Assembly (NCBI RefSeq): GCF_001641265.1
Contig: NW_020167525.1
Coordinates: forward strand, 1,638,636-1,702,635
Length of the DNA: 64,000 nt
Source: Pseudogymnoascus destructans
Lineage: Eukaryota > Ascomycota > Leotiomycetes > Thelebolales > Thelebolaceae
Reading direction: 5' to 3'
Every line of letters starts with the position of its first letter. Positions within the stretch are counted from its first letter, which is position 1. The notes under the pieces are model-generated. The model saw nothing but the letters and a program-made list of their open reading frames with translations, was not told where the DNA came from and did no database searches. The position numbers and the translations under genes were made by a program. Positions 53,531 through 62,646 of this stretch are shown here, piece after piece.

Positions 53531-55690
53531 CACGACGCCACTATATAAGTAGATAGTTATTTCTTAGACAGGAGCTTCGTGCTCAACTTAATATAGTATT
53601 CTTTACAATACTATAACGTGTTACTTAGAAAGCCTTTGTGTTTAATCCCCTGACTCCTCTGTTAAGTCAACCTTATGTAAGAAACCTCTATGTCTTCTAT
53701 CGTTTAGAAGTTAGTGTTACACTTTAAGCACCACTTCTACAAGGTACCGGCTTACACACAAAGCAACATAGCTAGAGACAATACTAGATTAAATGTTAGA
53801 ACGAAGGGGAAGGAAGATACTAAGCCTACCATCGAAGCCACATAGGCTCACCCCTTAGACAAGCTTAAGATTGCATTCCCTAATATTTTCATAGGGATCA
53901 TAAGAAGCTTAAGAGTTTCATCATCTATATAGAGCTATAGATGGTGTTTAACGCCAAACACTTTACCTAAGAAGTAGAACAGATCCTATAGGCCGTGGCC
54001 CTCCTATAAGGACCAACCTTAGAATGGATCTCTAATTACCTTGCTAACTTTATGAACCATTGAACGTTATAAGGAAAATGCAACACCTAAGCTAGCTAAG
54101 GAACAAAGGAGATTTTCGTATCCTAGGCTAGATTCATTAGACAACTTAAAGCAAACTTTAGAGACATCGATGAATGACGAAATGTAGTTAGGGCACTCTA
54201 GTCTCTTAGGTAGAGAGGGTTAGTAGTTGCATATACTGCTAAGTTTTAACAGCATACAATACTCACTAACTAGGGAGAAGAGGCTATCTGTGACCAATAG
54301 TACAAGGTCTAAGGGACCATGTAAAGGATAAAATCTTAAGGTCTAACAAACTAGATGACCTTAGGGAGATGATCGAATTAGCCTAGAAGATTGACAACTA
54401 GCACTATAAACGGCAACTTAAGAAGAATGGGGGACAACCTAACTAACACTAGACTTAGAAGAGAAGTTAAACAAAGAGTTATTAGCCCCCTATAGAACTT
54501 GATGCTACTTTCAAGCCTAATGGCAAACCCCACAATCCTAACAAGGAGTGACAGGTTAAGGATGGCTCTGCTTCAACTACAACAAGCCTAGACACATAGT
54601 GTGAAATTGCAAACAATTAAAGAAAGGGAACGGCAGACGAAAATATAGCAAACAGCTTAATGCCACTTAGCAAGGTTAGGGCAGGTATGATGCCTTGCGA
54701 GGACAGCTATGTGATACGTTAAAAGGAAAAGAGAACTAGAGTGTTACCACTTAGGATCCTAAGGAATTCTGCTTGTCAAACAGAGAAAACAAGAATGATG
54801 ACAAGGAGCTCACTAGCTCTTAAAAGCACCAGTTATAAGCATTTAAGAAGAAAGCAAGTAAGACTCTCTTTAAGGAACAGCTACTAGGAGTAGTAGGAAC
54901 CTTTAAGGAAGCTATGCTCTAGGAGACAGTCGATTAAGGAATTCCTATACTAAAGCCACTAACGAGCTGGCAAGGCACTACACAAGACTAGGAGGTTGCA
55001 TTCTGCACAATGAGGTGCCAACTAGAATACCTATACTAGTAGGAACCCTATAGAGCGAAATACAATTTAGCTAGAGGATACATTCTAGAATACAACATCT
55101 AGGATGCTATCGTAGAATGGAGAATCTCCGACATACACCACCCTAACAAAGAGATCTATAAGGCTTGACGAAACAGCCTGTTGTAAGTATTACAACAACT
55201 AGAACAAGGGGGAGAGTACGAAGTATCACAGCTTGTAGAAATCTAGACTGCAAATAAGTACAATTTCGAGGAAGCCATTCTAGAAAAGAAGGGGGAAATA
55301 CAAGCATTAGAAGCACACTAACACCTACGTCTTAAAGCAAAACGAAGAAAAGAAGGAACACTAGTTCTATGACTATTAGAATATAGCAAGTGTAAGGGTT
55401 TTTCCTTAGACGATTCAAAAAACTAGGAGTCCTTGGTAGTAGGCCACTAGTGAGCGACATAAAGAGGCCTAGTACAAACCAGCTATGCGCCATAACGGGC
55501 AGCATGTAGCTATATGTAGTTGCTAAGATACAACAGCAACAGCTCTAAGCTATAATAGACTTAGGAGCAACAGGCAACTTTATGATAAAGAAAGTAGCAG
55601 ACACATATGGTTTTAGAACGCAACTTGTAAGGACAGTTCCAACCGAGGCTGACCTTCAAGTCTGTAGAAGTATCTGAAGTATAACATGAA
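53531..55690 (+). mobile_element. Ty3/Gypsy relic, copy A, heavily transition-mutated
   Basis: 53531-53765 aligns with 57739-57975 (LTR 3' part and leader of copy B). Nearly every substitution is C to T or G to A relative to B; the gag ATG is ATA here. The interior is full of TAG and TAA. It still shows a gag zinc knuckle with a Cys-to-Tyr change and a stop (54562-54610, C-F-N-Y...H-I-V-stop-N-C) and the retropepsin site IIDLGATGNFM (about 55553-55590). Homology to pol is lost after the protease. The left end lacks the first part of the LTR. The pattern is that of repeat-induced point mutation. Confidence 0.85.
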
Positions 55691-56146
55691 GACTTCGATA
55701 CTTCTAGGACAAGGTATAGTAGTTCAGGCTCCAAAGCATATACTTTATACCATAGAGGTCAAGTGGTGAGACTAACAGGTTGGCTAAGTGGTTCGACTCG
55801 AAGTAAGGGGGTGCAAAGTAAGTCGAAGCAGGATGATTTGCAAGAAGGCCAAGTAGTATATAATTTGCTAGCTAAAGATCAATAAGAGACATGAGCAATA
55901 AGTGCTTATATAACAGTAAAAATCCCTAGTGCCAAATAAGTGAAGGCACTAATTAACCGAACCCTAGCTAAGTGAGCCCTAGTGAAGCGAGCCAATAACA
56001 AGAGAGCCTAAGCTAGTAGTTAACATTTAGGCTGAGCAAGTGAAGCGAAGTAAGCGAAGTGAAGTGAATGACATAGTGAAATAAGTACTAGAGACTAAAG
56101 CGAATTGAAGGGTCATGACACAAATATCAAAGGAGTGTCATGACAG
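55691..56146. other. AT-rich repeat-derived DNA, origin unclear
   Basis: No frame survives. Short GAAG/AAGTGA-type runs occur near 56035-56075, and GAGCC-AGT-like units near 55975-56020. It is probably more decayed transposon sequence. Confidence 0.4.
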
Positions 56147-56579
56147 TGGTCTTGGAAAGGGTCCTATACTATTTTAGGAGAAGGAATATGGGAAAATAGG
56201 AGCTGAGTCCTATATGGCTCATACTGTCCCTCTAATCCACGGCTGGCTACACCTACACCTAGGCCTTACATTGATGCAAGATGGAGCTCTAGGTCATAGC
56301 GCAGGTGCAACATATGAAGAGTTGAGATCCTGTGGTATTTGCCCTATAGAATGGCCCCCGTATTCACCAGATCTCAACCCAATTGAACGGGTGTGGCATA
56401 TTATGAAGAATTATCTACAAGATAATCATCCAGAACATATGTCCTATGACCAGCTCCGTGTAGCTGTTAAGGAAGCGTGGGAGCAAGTTGGAGAAGCTGA
56501 GCTTAATGCTCTCCTTAATAGTATGCCTACACATATGGCAGCAGTAATTGCTGCAAATGGTATGCACACAGAGTACTAG
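56147..56579 (+). pseudogene. Tc1/mariner transposase relic, C-terminal part
   Basis: The frame reads KGPILF-stop-EKEYGKIGAESY and then, from 56214, an open stretch of 121 residues. It carries LMQDGALGHSAGAT (second catalytic Asp, followed by the usual H-x-A) and WPPYSPDLNPIERVWHIMK (the third catalytic position region), ending with the C-terminal helices. The stop stands where Trp is expected (TGG to TAG), in line with the transition mutations around it. The N-terminal DNA-binding half, first catalytic Asp and inverted repeats are not found. It is therefore a truncated, dead copy. Confidence 0.88.
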
Positions 56580-56884
56580 GCTTATAGTATAGTTTTATAT
56601 AGGGGTTTAGGTATCTACTCTACTCATTATTCTACAGAATTGATTGCTCTCACACTCAAGTGTTCGTGACGCGTGAGAATCGGTACTTTGGCCAGAATTG
56701 CCAAGCCAGCCTATGCAGGGGGCCCTAGCCCAATGTCATACTGACATTTGTTGCACTCAGTTTGCTATCAAACTCAAGAGCAAACTTGGAAATCTCCTCC
56801 TCAAACCTACAAGTCACTATACATATTTTGGCTTATCACACCAACAACAAGAGCAATACTACTCAATGATTGCTACAACCATCT

Positions 56885-57094
56885 ATGATTCATTACACGT
56901 CATCGCTCCTTAGTTACTGGGCCGATATTACCACATAGCATATCTCTACAACCCTCTATGATTCATTACATGACATCACTCATACTACCACATGACATAT
57001 CTCTACCAACTAGAGGCCTAGGAGCATGAACGATAGCTCTAAAAGCTCCTACGAACTTCTATGATTCATTACATGTCATCGATCTTTAGTTACC
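56885..57094. repeat. Three spaced copies of a 40-bp repeat
   Basis: The core CTATGATTCATTACATG with flanking CATC-x-TTAGTTAC appears at about 56885, 56956 and 57058. ACCACAT-x-x-CATATCTCTAC is shared by the spacers. Confidence 0.8.
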
Positions 57095-57111
57095 CACAAG
57101 ATTGGTTAAGT

Positions 57112-57159
57112 TATGACATAATTTGTCTATGACATAATTTGTCTATGACATAATTTGTC
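57112..57159. repeat. 16-bp tandem repeat x3, perfect
   Basis: TATGACATAATTTGTC three times without a mismatch, in a region otherwise mutated, so it is probably recent. Confidence 0.95.
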
Positions 57160-57566
57160 TATAGGGGTACTCTGACCTTGTGGACCTCCTTTTACTTCCT
57201 ATAGGCTACGAACCTAAGAGATGGTTCTATGGGCTTCTCTTACGTCAACTACAGTTACCAAGCCTGGTAAGTCATGGAAAGTCTTGGAAAATGAGAGAAC
57301 TACACTCCTTTAGCATAAATAGGATTGCCCTTTCCTTAAGAAAGGGCAAGCAGACAATACAGTAAATCGACTATCACATACTTCCACGTCTTTTCCAAGC
57401 TTCCAAGCATTCATCTTGTTACTCCTTGTTTCTGAAAAGTCAGTGAGGTGTTAATGTTACGACGGAACAAGAAGGCTGGCCAACTACAGGACAGGAAGGA
57501 GGGAGGTCGCATGAGACCGGCCCTGGTACCTGGAGGGGCAGCGGGGAATAGTAGTTCCGAAAGTAT

Positions 57567-57738
57567 CACGTGACGGACTCGCAGGATGATGAGAAGAGTC
57601 CTAAGAGTCCAGGACTCCGAGGACTCGAGTGAGTTCCCAGGAGTCCACTAGGCACGTGACGGACTCGCAGGATGATGAGAAGAATCCTAAGAGTCCAGGA
57701 CTCTGAGGACTCGAGTGAGTTCCCAGGAGTCCACTAGG
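57567..57738. repeat. 86-bp tandem duplication in the Gypsy LTR
   Basis: 57567-57652 and 57653-57738 are the same 86-bp unit starting CACGTGACGGACTCGCAGGA with two base differences, both transitions. Each unit ends in AGTCCACTAGG. Confidence 0.93.
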
Positions 57739-57975
57739 CACGACGCCACTATATAAGTAGATAGTATTTCCTTAGATAGGAGCTTCGTGCTCAACTCAAT
57801 ACAGTATTTGTTATATACTAGTAACGTGTTACTTGAAGCCTTTGTGTCTGATCCCCTGCCTCCTCTGATAAGTAAACCTTTACGCAAGAGAACCTCTGTG
57901 CCTTCTATCGTTTAGAAGTCAGCGTTACACTTTGAGCACCACTTCTACGAGGTACCGGCTTACACACAAAGCAAC

Positions 57976-58629
57976 ATGTCTGTCGTCAGTTCGAAGGGGA
58001 AAACCCCCACCACGCCAACTTCGTCTCAGAGGTCTAAGCCTGAGAATGAAGAGATGCCCGACGCACCCACCGTCAACGAACTCAAGGAAACTCTACGCGT
58101 CAAGTTGCCCGACACTTACTCCGGCAACCGAAAGGAACTTGAGGTGTTTTTGCTACAGGTCGAACTGTACCAGCACTTCAATGACGAGAAGTTTCCCACC
58201 CAGGAGAGCTATGCCCTGTGGACTGCGTCCTACCTTAGGGGGGAAGCCCTGCGATGGATCGAACCATTCCTCAAGGACTATTTCAAATATGAAAGTACCA
58301 ATGGAAGCATGACAACTACGCAGACTATGTTTGGCAGCTGGAATGGATTCTGTAAGGAAATCCGACGCATGTTCGGAGACATCGATGAGATTAAGACCGC
58401 AGAAGACCATCTGTTTGCACTTAAGCAGACTGGCAGCGCCCTCACATACTCCACAGAATTCCAGAGATACGGCAATCAGACAGGATGGGACGCCAGCGCA
58501 CTCATCAGCCACTACCGACGTGGGCTGAAGAGCCATATACGTATGGAACTTGCCCGTTTGGAACAACAACCAACGGACATGGTAGCGCTAATCGAACATA
58601 CGGTCCGAATCGACAATCGACTATACTAA
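57976..58629 (+). CDS. Gypsy gag, C-terminally truncated
   Basis: 217 residues from the ATG at 57976, after a Thr/Ser-rich start. The retrotransposon gag core is present (VKLPDTYSGNRKELEVFLLQ; then YLRGEALRWIEPFL, SWNGFCKEIRRMFGD and the typical ALKQTGSALTYSTEFQRYG). The frame ends at TAA after DNRLY. The following codons (FQKERRTYP) still look like gag, so the stop is probably a point change rather than the junction itself. The zinc knuckle is missing. It is the undamaged counterpart of the ruined copy A gag. Confidence 0.88.
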   Translation: MSVVSSKGKTPTTPTSSQRSKPENEEMPDAPTVNELKETLRVKLPDTYSGNRKELEVFLLQVELYQHFNDEKFPTQESYALWTASYLRGEALRWIEPFLKDYFKYESTNGSMTTTQTMFGSWNGFCKEIRRMFGDIDEIKTAEDHLFALKQTGSALTYSTEFQRYGNQTGWDASALISHYRRGLKSHIRMELARLEQQPTDMVALIEHTVRIDNRLY

Positions 58630-58678
58630 TTCCAGAAGGAACGTCGGACCTACCCCTAGAAGCGGCCGTATCTGTAGT

Positions 58679-58766
58679 GCAAATTGGGAATCCCCACGCG
58701 AGCGACCCCTGTCGCTCGCGCGCGCACGGGCCATTGTGGAGCGATTATTGTGCAGCAAATTGGGAG
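58679..58766. repeat. Direct repeat and hairpin at the left edge of the GC-rich unit
   Basis: GCAAATTGGGA occurs at about 58679 and again at about 58756. Between them a perfect inverted repeat (CGCGAGCGAC at 58697-58706 and its complement at 58711-58720, loop CCCT) forms a 10-bp stem. They sit where the base composition changes from Gypsy to GC-rich. Confidence 0.75.
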
Positions 58767-58857
58767 ACCCCCGGGACGGCGCAGGCGCATCAAGCACGCA
58801 TACAGAGCATGCAACGAAGGGCGAATAGCGCACACACACCGCTCGCGCAAGGGAAGG

Positions 58858-61800
58858 ATGGCGGCCAGCTTCTCCTACCTCGCAACTCACGGGGTGCTGC
58901 TCTGCCGCGACTGCGGGACCTGCCTCATGCCCGCGCGCGCCAGCCAGGAGTGGCACCTGAGGCACCCACCCCACGACCTCAAGGGGCCGGAGCTGCGCAC
59001 CCTGCTCGACCTCTTCGCGACGCATGAGCTGCGGCCCCCGGGACAGGTCGCCCTGCCAGACCAGCCCTGCATCGCCATCGAGGGACTGCGCCGCCATCCG
59101 GCATTCTCCTGCATCCTCTGCGACGACGGCCGGCCGACCCTGACCCGGTCCGGGCCGGCCATCAGGGCGCACGTGTCCCGGGAGCACGGGCAGAAGCCGT
59201 CGCAGCAGAGTGAGGGTGGCGCGTGGCAGAGATGCACGGTGCAGACCTTCTTCGCAAAGACCGAGCATGTCCGGTACTTTGTGGTTACAGACGACGACAG
59301 GGCGGAAGGGGACGCAGCTACTGCCGCCATCGCCCTCGAGCCGCAGGAGCAGGCCTTCTTCGACCTGGCCGACGCGGACGCGACCATGGTAGCGGACGAC
59401 ATCAAGACGGAGGGCAACAAGGTGCACGGCTTCGACAGCCACCCCTCGGCTGCGGTCCCGTGGCTGAGGCGGACTGGCATCGAGAACCACGTGCGGGGCC
59501 TAGAGAAGGACGAGATGCACGCCTCCTTTGCGCTGCCGAAGAGCGCAGATGAGGGAGAGCCCGAGCTGTTCCTGATGCTCGAGGTCATGGACGAGATCCT
59601 CGCTGAGGTGCACGGCTGGTGCTTCGACGGGCCGGACTGCATGCTGACGTGGCCGAGGCAGCTCGCGCTGAGCCGCTTCCATGGCGCCCCTACCTCATCG
59701 GCACCAGCCAGTTGCAGGGCAGGCAGGGTGCGCGGCTTCGACCCCAAGAAGGAGCCATCCACACTGCGCACAAACTTTGGGTACTGGAAGCAGTTCATGG
59801 CGTACTGCTACCGCGTCGCCTACTGCGGCAGCCACTTCACGCCACCTCTGAGCGCGGACCAGGGCAGGCGCCCCGAGGACCGGATCCGGCTGACGGACGA
59901 GCAGACGACAGCTTGGGAGGCCGCCCTGGAGTGCGCTGCCGACGGAGACCGCTTAGCGCTGAAAGACGCCCTCCGATCCCTCTGCATGGCCCTCGTCTGC
60001 CACGAGTTCGGCGGCGACCGCTTCAGCTCGCCGCTCCTCAGCTTCTGCGCGATGCTGAGCGTCAAGCCACGCACCAAGTCGTGGAAGGAGCCGGGCAACT
60101 TCAACAGCTGCCTGTCCGGCCTGATCTGGGCTGTGCAGCTGCTCATCTTCAGCACGGCCGCATACCTCGAGAGGTCGGGCGCCGGCAGCACGCTCGAGCA
60201 CATCAACAGCATCTGCGAGCAGTACCTGCGGCCGGACACGGAGACGCCCATGGGCGAGATACTGGGCTGGCGCCTGCTGCTGTTCGCGGTGTCGAAGGAC
60301 GGAGTGGGCTCGCACCAGGCACACTGGGACGAGGACGAGCAGATCCTCACCTACAGGGACGTCGACCTGAACATGGACGAGGTGCAGCAGCTGCTGCTGT
60401 CGGAGTTCAGGCAGGCGCAGCATCTGCTGCACGGCGAGCTCATGTTTGGCGCAGCGGGCCTGCCATGGATGCGCGCGTGGGCACTCAAGGACAACCTCGA
60501 CGCCGACAACTTTAGCTGGCACTTTGGCGAGCACCGGGAGAACACGGCACTGCTGAAGCCGCTCGCGGGCTCACTGCGCAATGTCATACGGGAGTCGCAG
60601 TCACTCCGAGCGTCATTCCTCGACACCACTGCTGCACCTACTGCTGAGGATGGAGAGGATGGAGAGGCTGATGCAGGGGTCACGAGGGTCATGTGGCGAC
60701 AGAAGGCCATCGACCAGTACGAGGCCGTCGCTGACGAGTTCCTCAAGCGGCTCCTCGTCCTCATCCACATGGCCTCGGGCCAGCCGCTGCGCGAGAGCGA
60801 GCTGTTCTCCCTCACCTGGCGCAACACGCAGTGGAGGCGTAGCGTCTACCTCAAGCACGGGCTCGTGATGCTGCACACCACCTACCACAAGGGCCAGCAG
60901 CAGACGGGCAGGTTCAAGGACAACATCCGCTTCCTGCCAGCCGCCATCGGAGACCTCCTGCTGGACTACCTCGTCTACGTCGTGCCGCTCCGCCAGGCCT
61001 TCCTGCGCCAGTCCTCCCCACGCGCAATCATGTCCGCGTACCTGTGGTGGAAGGACGGGGCCGTGTGGGCCGACAACCGGCTGACGCGGTGCATGGAGCA
61101 GGCGTGCGTGCGGGCCAAGGTGCCACGGCTGCACATCGCCAACTGGCGCCAGATGACGGTCAACATTGTGAAGACCAAGTTTGCGGGCGACCTTGCGTGC
61201 TTCGAGGGCATCGGGGCCGACGACGACGATGAGGATGCAGAGGAGATGGAGGATGACATCCGGACCATGACGAGGCAGCGGAACCACAGCACGCGGGTGG
61301 TGAACCGCAGCTACGCGAACCAGCTGAACGCGAACTTTGGGAATGTGTGGGATGGCCTCATCCGTCGGAACCTGCGCGCGTCATCCCTGTGGAGGGGGCT
61401 GTGGGATCTCGACACGGTGCTCGGGGATGCGGTCGCAGCAGCAGGGAAGAGGAAGCGCGAGGCGGCAGAGGTGGCAGGGTCCGACAGGCCGCGGATGCTG
61501 AAGAGGATTGCCGTGGGCGTGCACCGGCCGCGGAAGAGGTGGTCTGCTGCAGCCCTGCTGAAGTGCGCGAGGGGGCTCTACCACGACGACAAGCTGCAGT
61601 GGAAGTCGGCCGCACAGGAGCGGGCGATGACGGTCGTCATGTCATGGACGGAGCAGGTCGTCGTCATCCTGGGCACCGGCGAGGGGAAGAGCCTGCTGTT
61701 CATGCTGCCCTGTGTCCTGCCTGATGCGGGCGTGACGATCCTCGTGCTGCCGCTCGTGTCCCTGCGTGGCGACCTGCTGCGGCGTGTGCAGGAGCTCGGG

Positions 61801-62646
61801 GTAGACCACCTCGTGTGGGCCCCGGGCGAGGAGCGGGACGCACCGCTGGTGTTCGTCACGGTCGAGGCCGCGAGCACGTCTCAGTTCCGGGCGTATGCGC
61901 ACAGGCTGGCCGCGACGCAGCAGCTCGGCCGCATCGTGATAGACGAGGCGCACCTCACAATCACGGCGTCCGAGTACCGTCACGCCATGGCCGACCTCGC
62001 CCTCATCCGCAGCGTGCGCACGCAGTTCGTCTACCTGACGGCCACCCTGCCGCCAATGCTACAGGCCGCGTTCGAGAGGCAGAACAACCTCGTGAAGCCA
62101 AAGGTCGTGCGGGCCTCAACGAACAGGCGGAACCTCTCGTACCTCGTGCAGCGGGCCACAGGGCAGGGGAGCCTGCTAGAAGAGGGCGCGCGGAGGGCCA
62201 GGGACGCGTGGCGGGCGAGCGGGCTGCTCGACCAGACCCGAGACAAGATCATACTCTACGTGCGGACACGGGAGGAGGCACAGGACCTGGGCAGCCTGCT
62301 CCGCTGCCCGGTCTACACCGCGATGGCCGGCACGGCAGAGGAGAAGCAGGAGCTGCTCAGGACGTGGCTCACAACACCCGAGCTGCCATACATTGTGGCG
62401 ACGTCGGCCCTTAGCGCCGGCTTCGACTACCCACATGTCCGGCTCGTCATGCACCTGGACGAGCCACGCTCCCTCGTCGACTTTGCGCAGGAGTCCGGTC
62501 GGGCTGGGCGCGATGGGAGGGAGGCATACTCAGCCGTGCTCCTGCCGCACAAGTGGCAGTCGCAGGCGGGCAACGCCGGTATGGATGTCGAGACGAGGGC
62601 ACTCTACCGCTACCTCGAAGGCCGGAGTGCAGGCGCACGTGTCTGA
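58858..62646 (+). CDS. OrsD-like zinc finger, tyrosine-recombinase-like core and RecQ helicase in one protein
   Basis: 1262 residues from the ATG at 58858, chosen because the conserved start MAASFSYLATHGVLLC follows; the frame is open 58 codons further. Region 1 (about 1-130) resembles the OrsD/DUF3505 domain: C16-x2-C19 then paired His (H33, H36), then C-x2-C...H-x3-H before residue 170. Region 2 (about 560-830) has tyrosine-recombinase boxes: R645 in QPLRESELFSLTW, K678, R764 in HIANWRQ, and H810 and Y819 in NHSTRVVNRSYA, the last two 9 residues apart as in Cre and XerD. Region 3 is a RecQ-type SF2 helicase: GTGEGKS (939-945), DEAH (1029-1032), QESGRAGRDG (1211-1220). It is GC-rich with no stop. 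Related fungal OrsD-helicases exist, many subtelomeric. A mobile-element role is my inference. Confidence 0.85.
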   Translation: MAASFSYLATHGVLLCRDCGTCLMPARASQEWHLRHPPHDLKGPELRTLLDLFATHELRPPGQVALPDQPCIAIEGLRRHPAFSCILCDDGRPTLTRSGPAIRAHVSREHGQKPSQQSEGGAWQRCTVQTFFAKTEHVRYFVVTDDDRAEGDAATAAIALEPQEQAFFDLADADATMVADDIKTEGNKVHGFDSHPSAAVPWLRRTGIENHVRGLEKDEMHASFALPKSADEGEPELFLMLEVMDEILAEVHGWCFDGPDCMLTWPRQLALSRFHGAPTSSAPASCRAGRVRGFDPKKEPSTLRTNFGYWKQFMAYCYRVAYCGSHFTPPLSADQGRRPEDRIRLTDEQTTAWEAALECAADGDRLALKDALRSLCMALVCHEFGGDRFSSPLLSFCAMLSVKPRTKSWKEPGNFNSCLSGLIWAVQLLIFSTAAYLERSGAGSTLEHINSICEQYLRPDTETPMGEILGWRLLLFAVSKDGVGSHQAHWDEDEQILTYRDVDLNMDEVQQLLLSEFRQAQHLLHGELMFGAAGLPWMRAWALKDNLDADNFSWHFGEHRENTALLKPLAGSLRNVIRESQSLRASFLDTTAAPTAEDGEDGEADAGVTRVMWRQKAIDQYEAVADEFLKRLLVLIHMASGQPLRESELFSLTWRNTQWRRSVYLKHGLVMLHTTYHKGQQQTGRFKDNIRFLPAAIGDLLLDYLVYVVPLRQAFLRQSSPRAIMSAYLWWKDGAVWADNRLTRCMEQACVRAKVPRLHIANWRQMTVNIVKTKFAGDLACFEGIGADDDDEDAEEMEDDIRTMTRQRNHSTRVVNRSYANQLNANFGNVWDGLIRRNLRASSLWRGLWDLDTVLGDAVAAAGKRKREAAEVAGSDRPRMLKRIAVGVHRPRKRWSAAALLKCARGLYHDDKLQWKSAAQERAMTVVMSWTEQVVVILGTGEGKSLLFMLPCVLPDAGVTILVLPLVSLRGDLLRRVQELGVDHLVWAPGEERDAPLVFVTVEAASTSQFRAYAHRLAATQQLGRIVIDEAHLTITASEYRHAMADLALIRSVRTQFVYLTATLPPMLQAAFERQNNLVKPKVVRASTNRRNLSYLVQRATGQGSLLEEGARRARDAWRASGLLDQTRDKIILYVRTREEAQDLGSLLRCPVYTAMAGTAEEKQELLRTWLTTPELPYIVATSALSAGFDYPHVRLVMHLDEPRSLVDFAQESGRAGRDGREAYSAVLLPHKWQSQAGNAGMDVETRALYRYLEGRSAGARV

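Larger units (their letters stand above)
56580..57448. other. AT-rich repeat DNA between mariner relic and Gypsy copy B
   Basis: Contains three spaced copies of CTATGATTCATTACA(C/T)G(T/A)CATC (about 56885, 56956 and 57058) and a 16-bp perfect triple repeat at 57112. No gene is supported. Confidence 0.6.
57449..58660 (+). mobile_element. Ty3/Gypsy retrotransposon copy B, 5' LTR and gag only
   Basis: A probable LTR starts TGTTAATGTTACGACGG at 57449 and may end near TTACA at 57929; both ends are guesses. It includes an 86-bp tandem duplication. A leader shared with copy A follows, then gag at 57976. The sequence has few transition mutations. Homology stops at about 58660, where the GC-rich recombinase-helicase unit begins. 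Neither pol nor a 3' LTR is seen on the right, so the copy is truncated or its remainder lies beyond the window. Confidence 0.85.

Noticed and set aside
59619..60515. Long alternative-frame and antisense open frames inside the recombinase-helicase gene
   Set aside because: High GC makes stops rare; these frames have shuffled Arg/Ala/Gly composition and overlap the motif-bearing frame.
62553..62646. Programmed -1 frameshift between the helicase and its tail
   Set aside because: No X-XXY-YYZ slippery heptamer or evident pseudoknot is visible in the overlap; a one-base loss is simpler.
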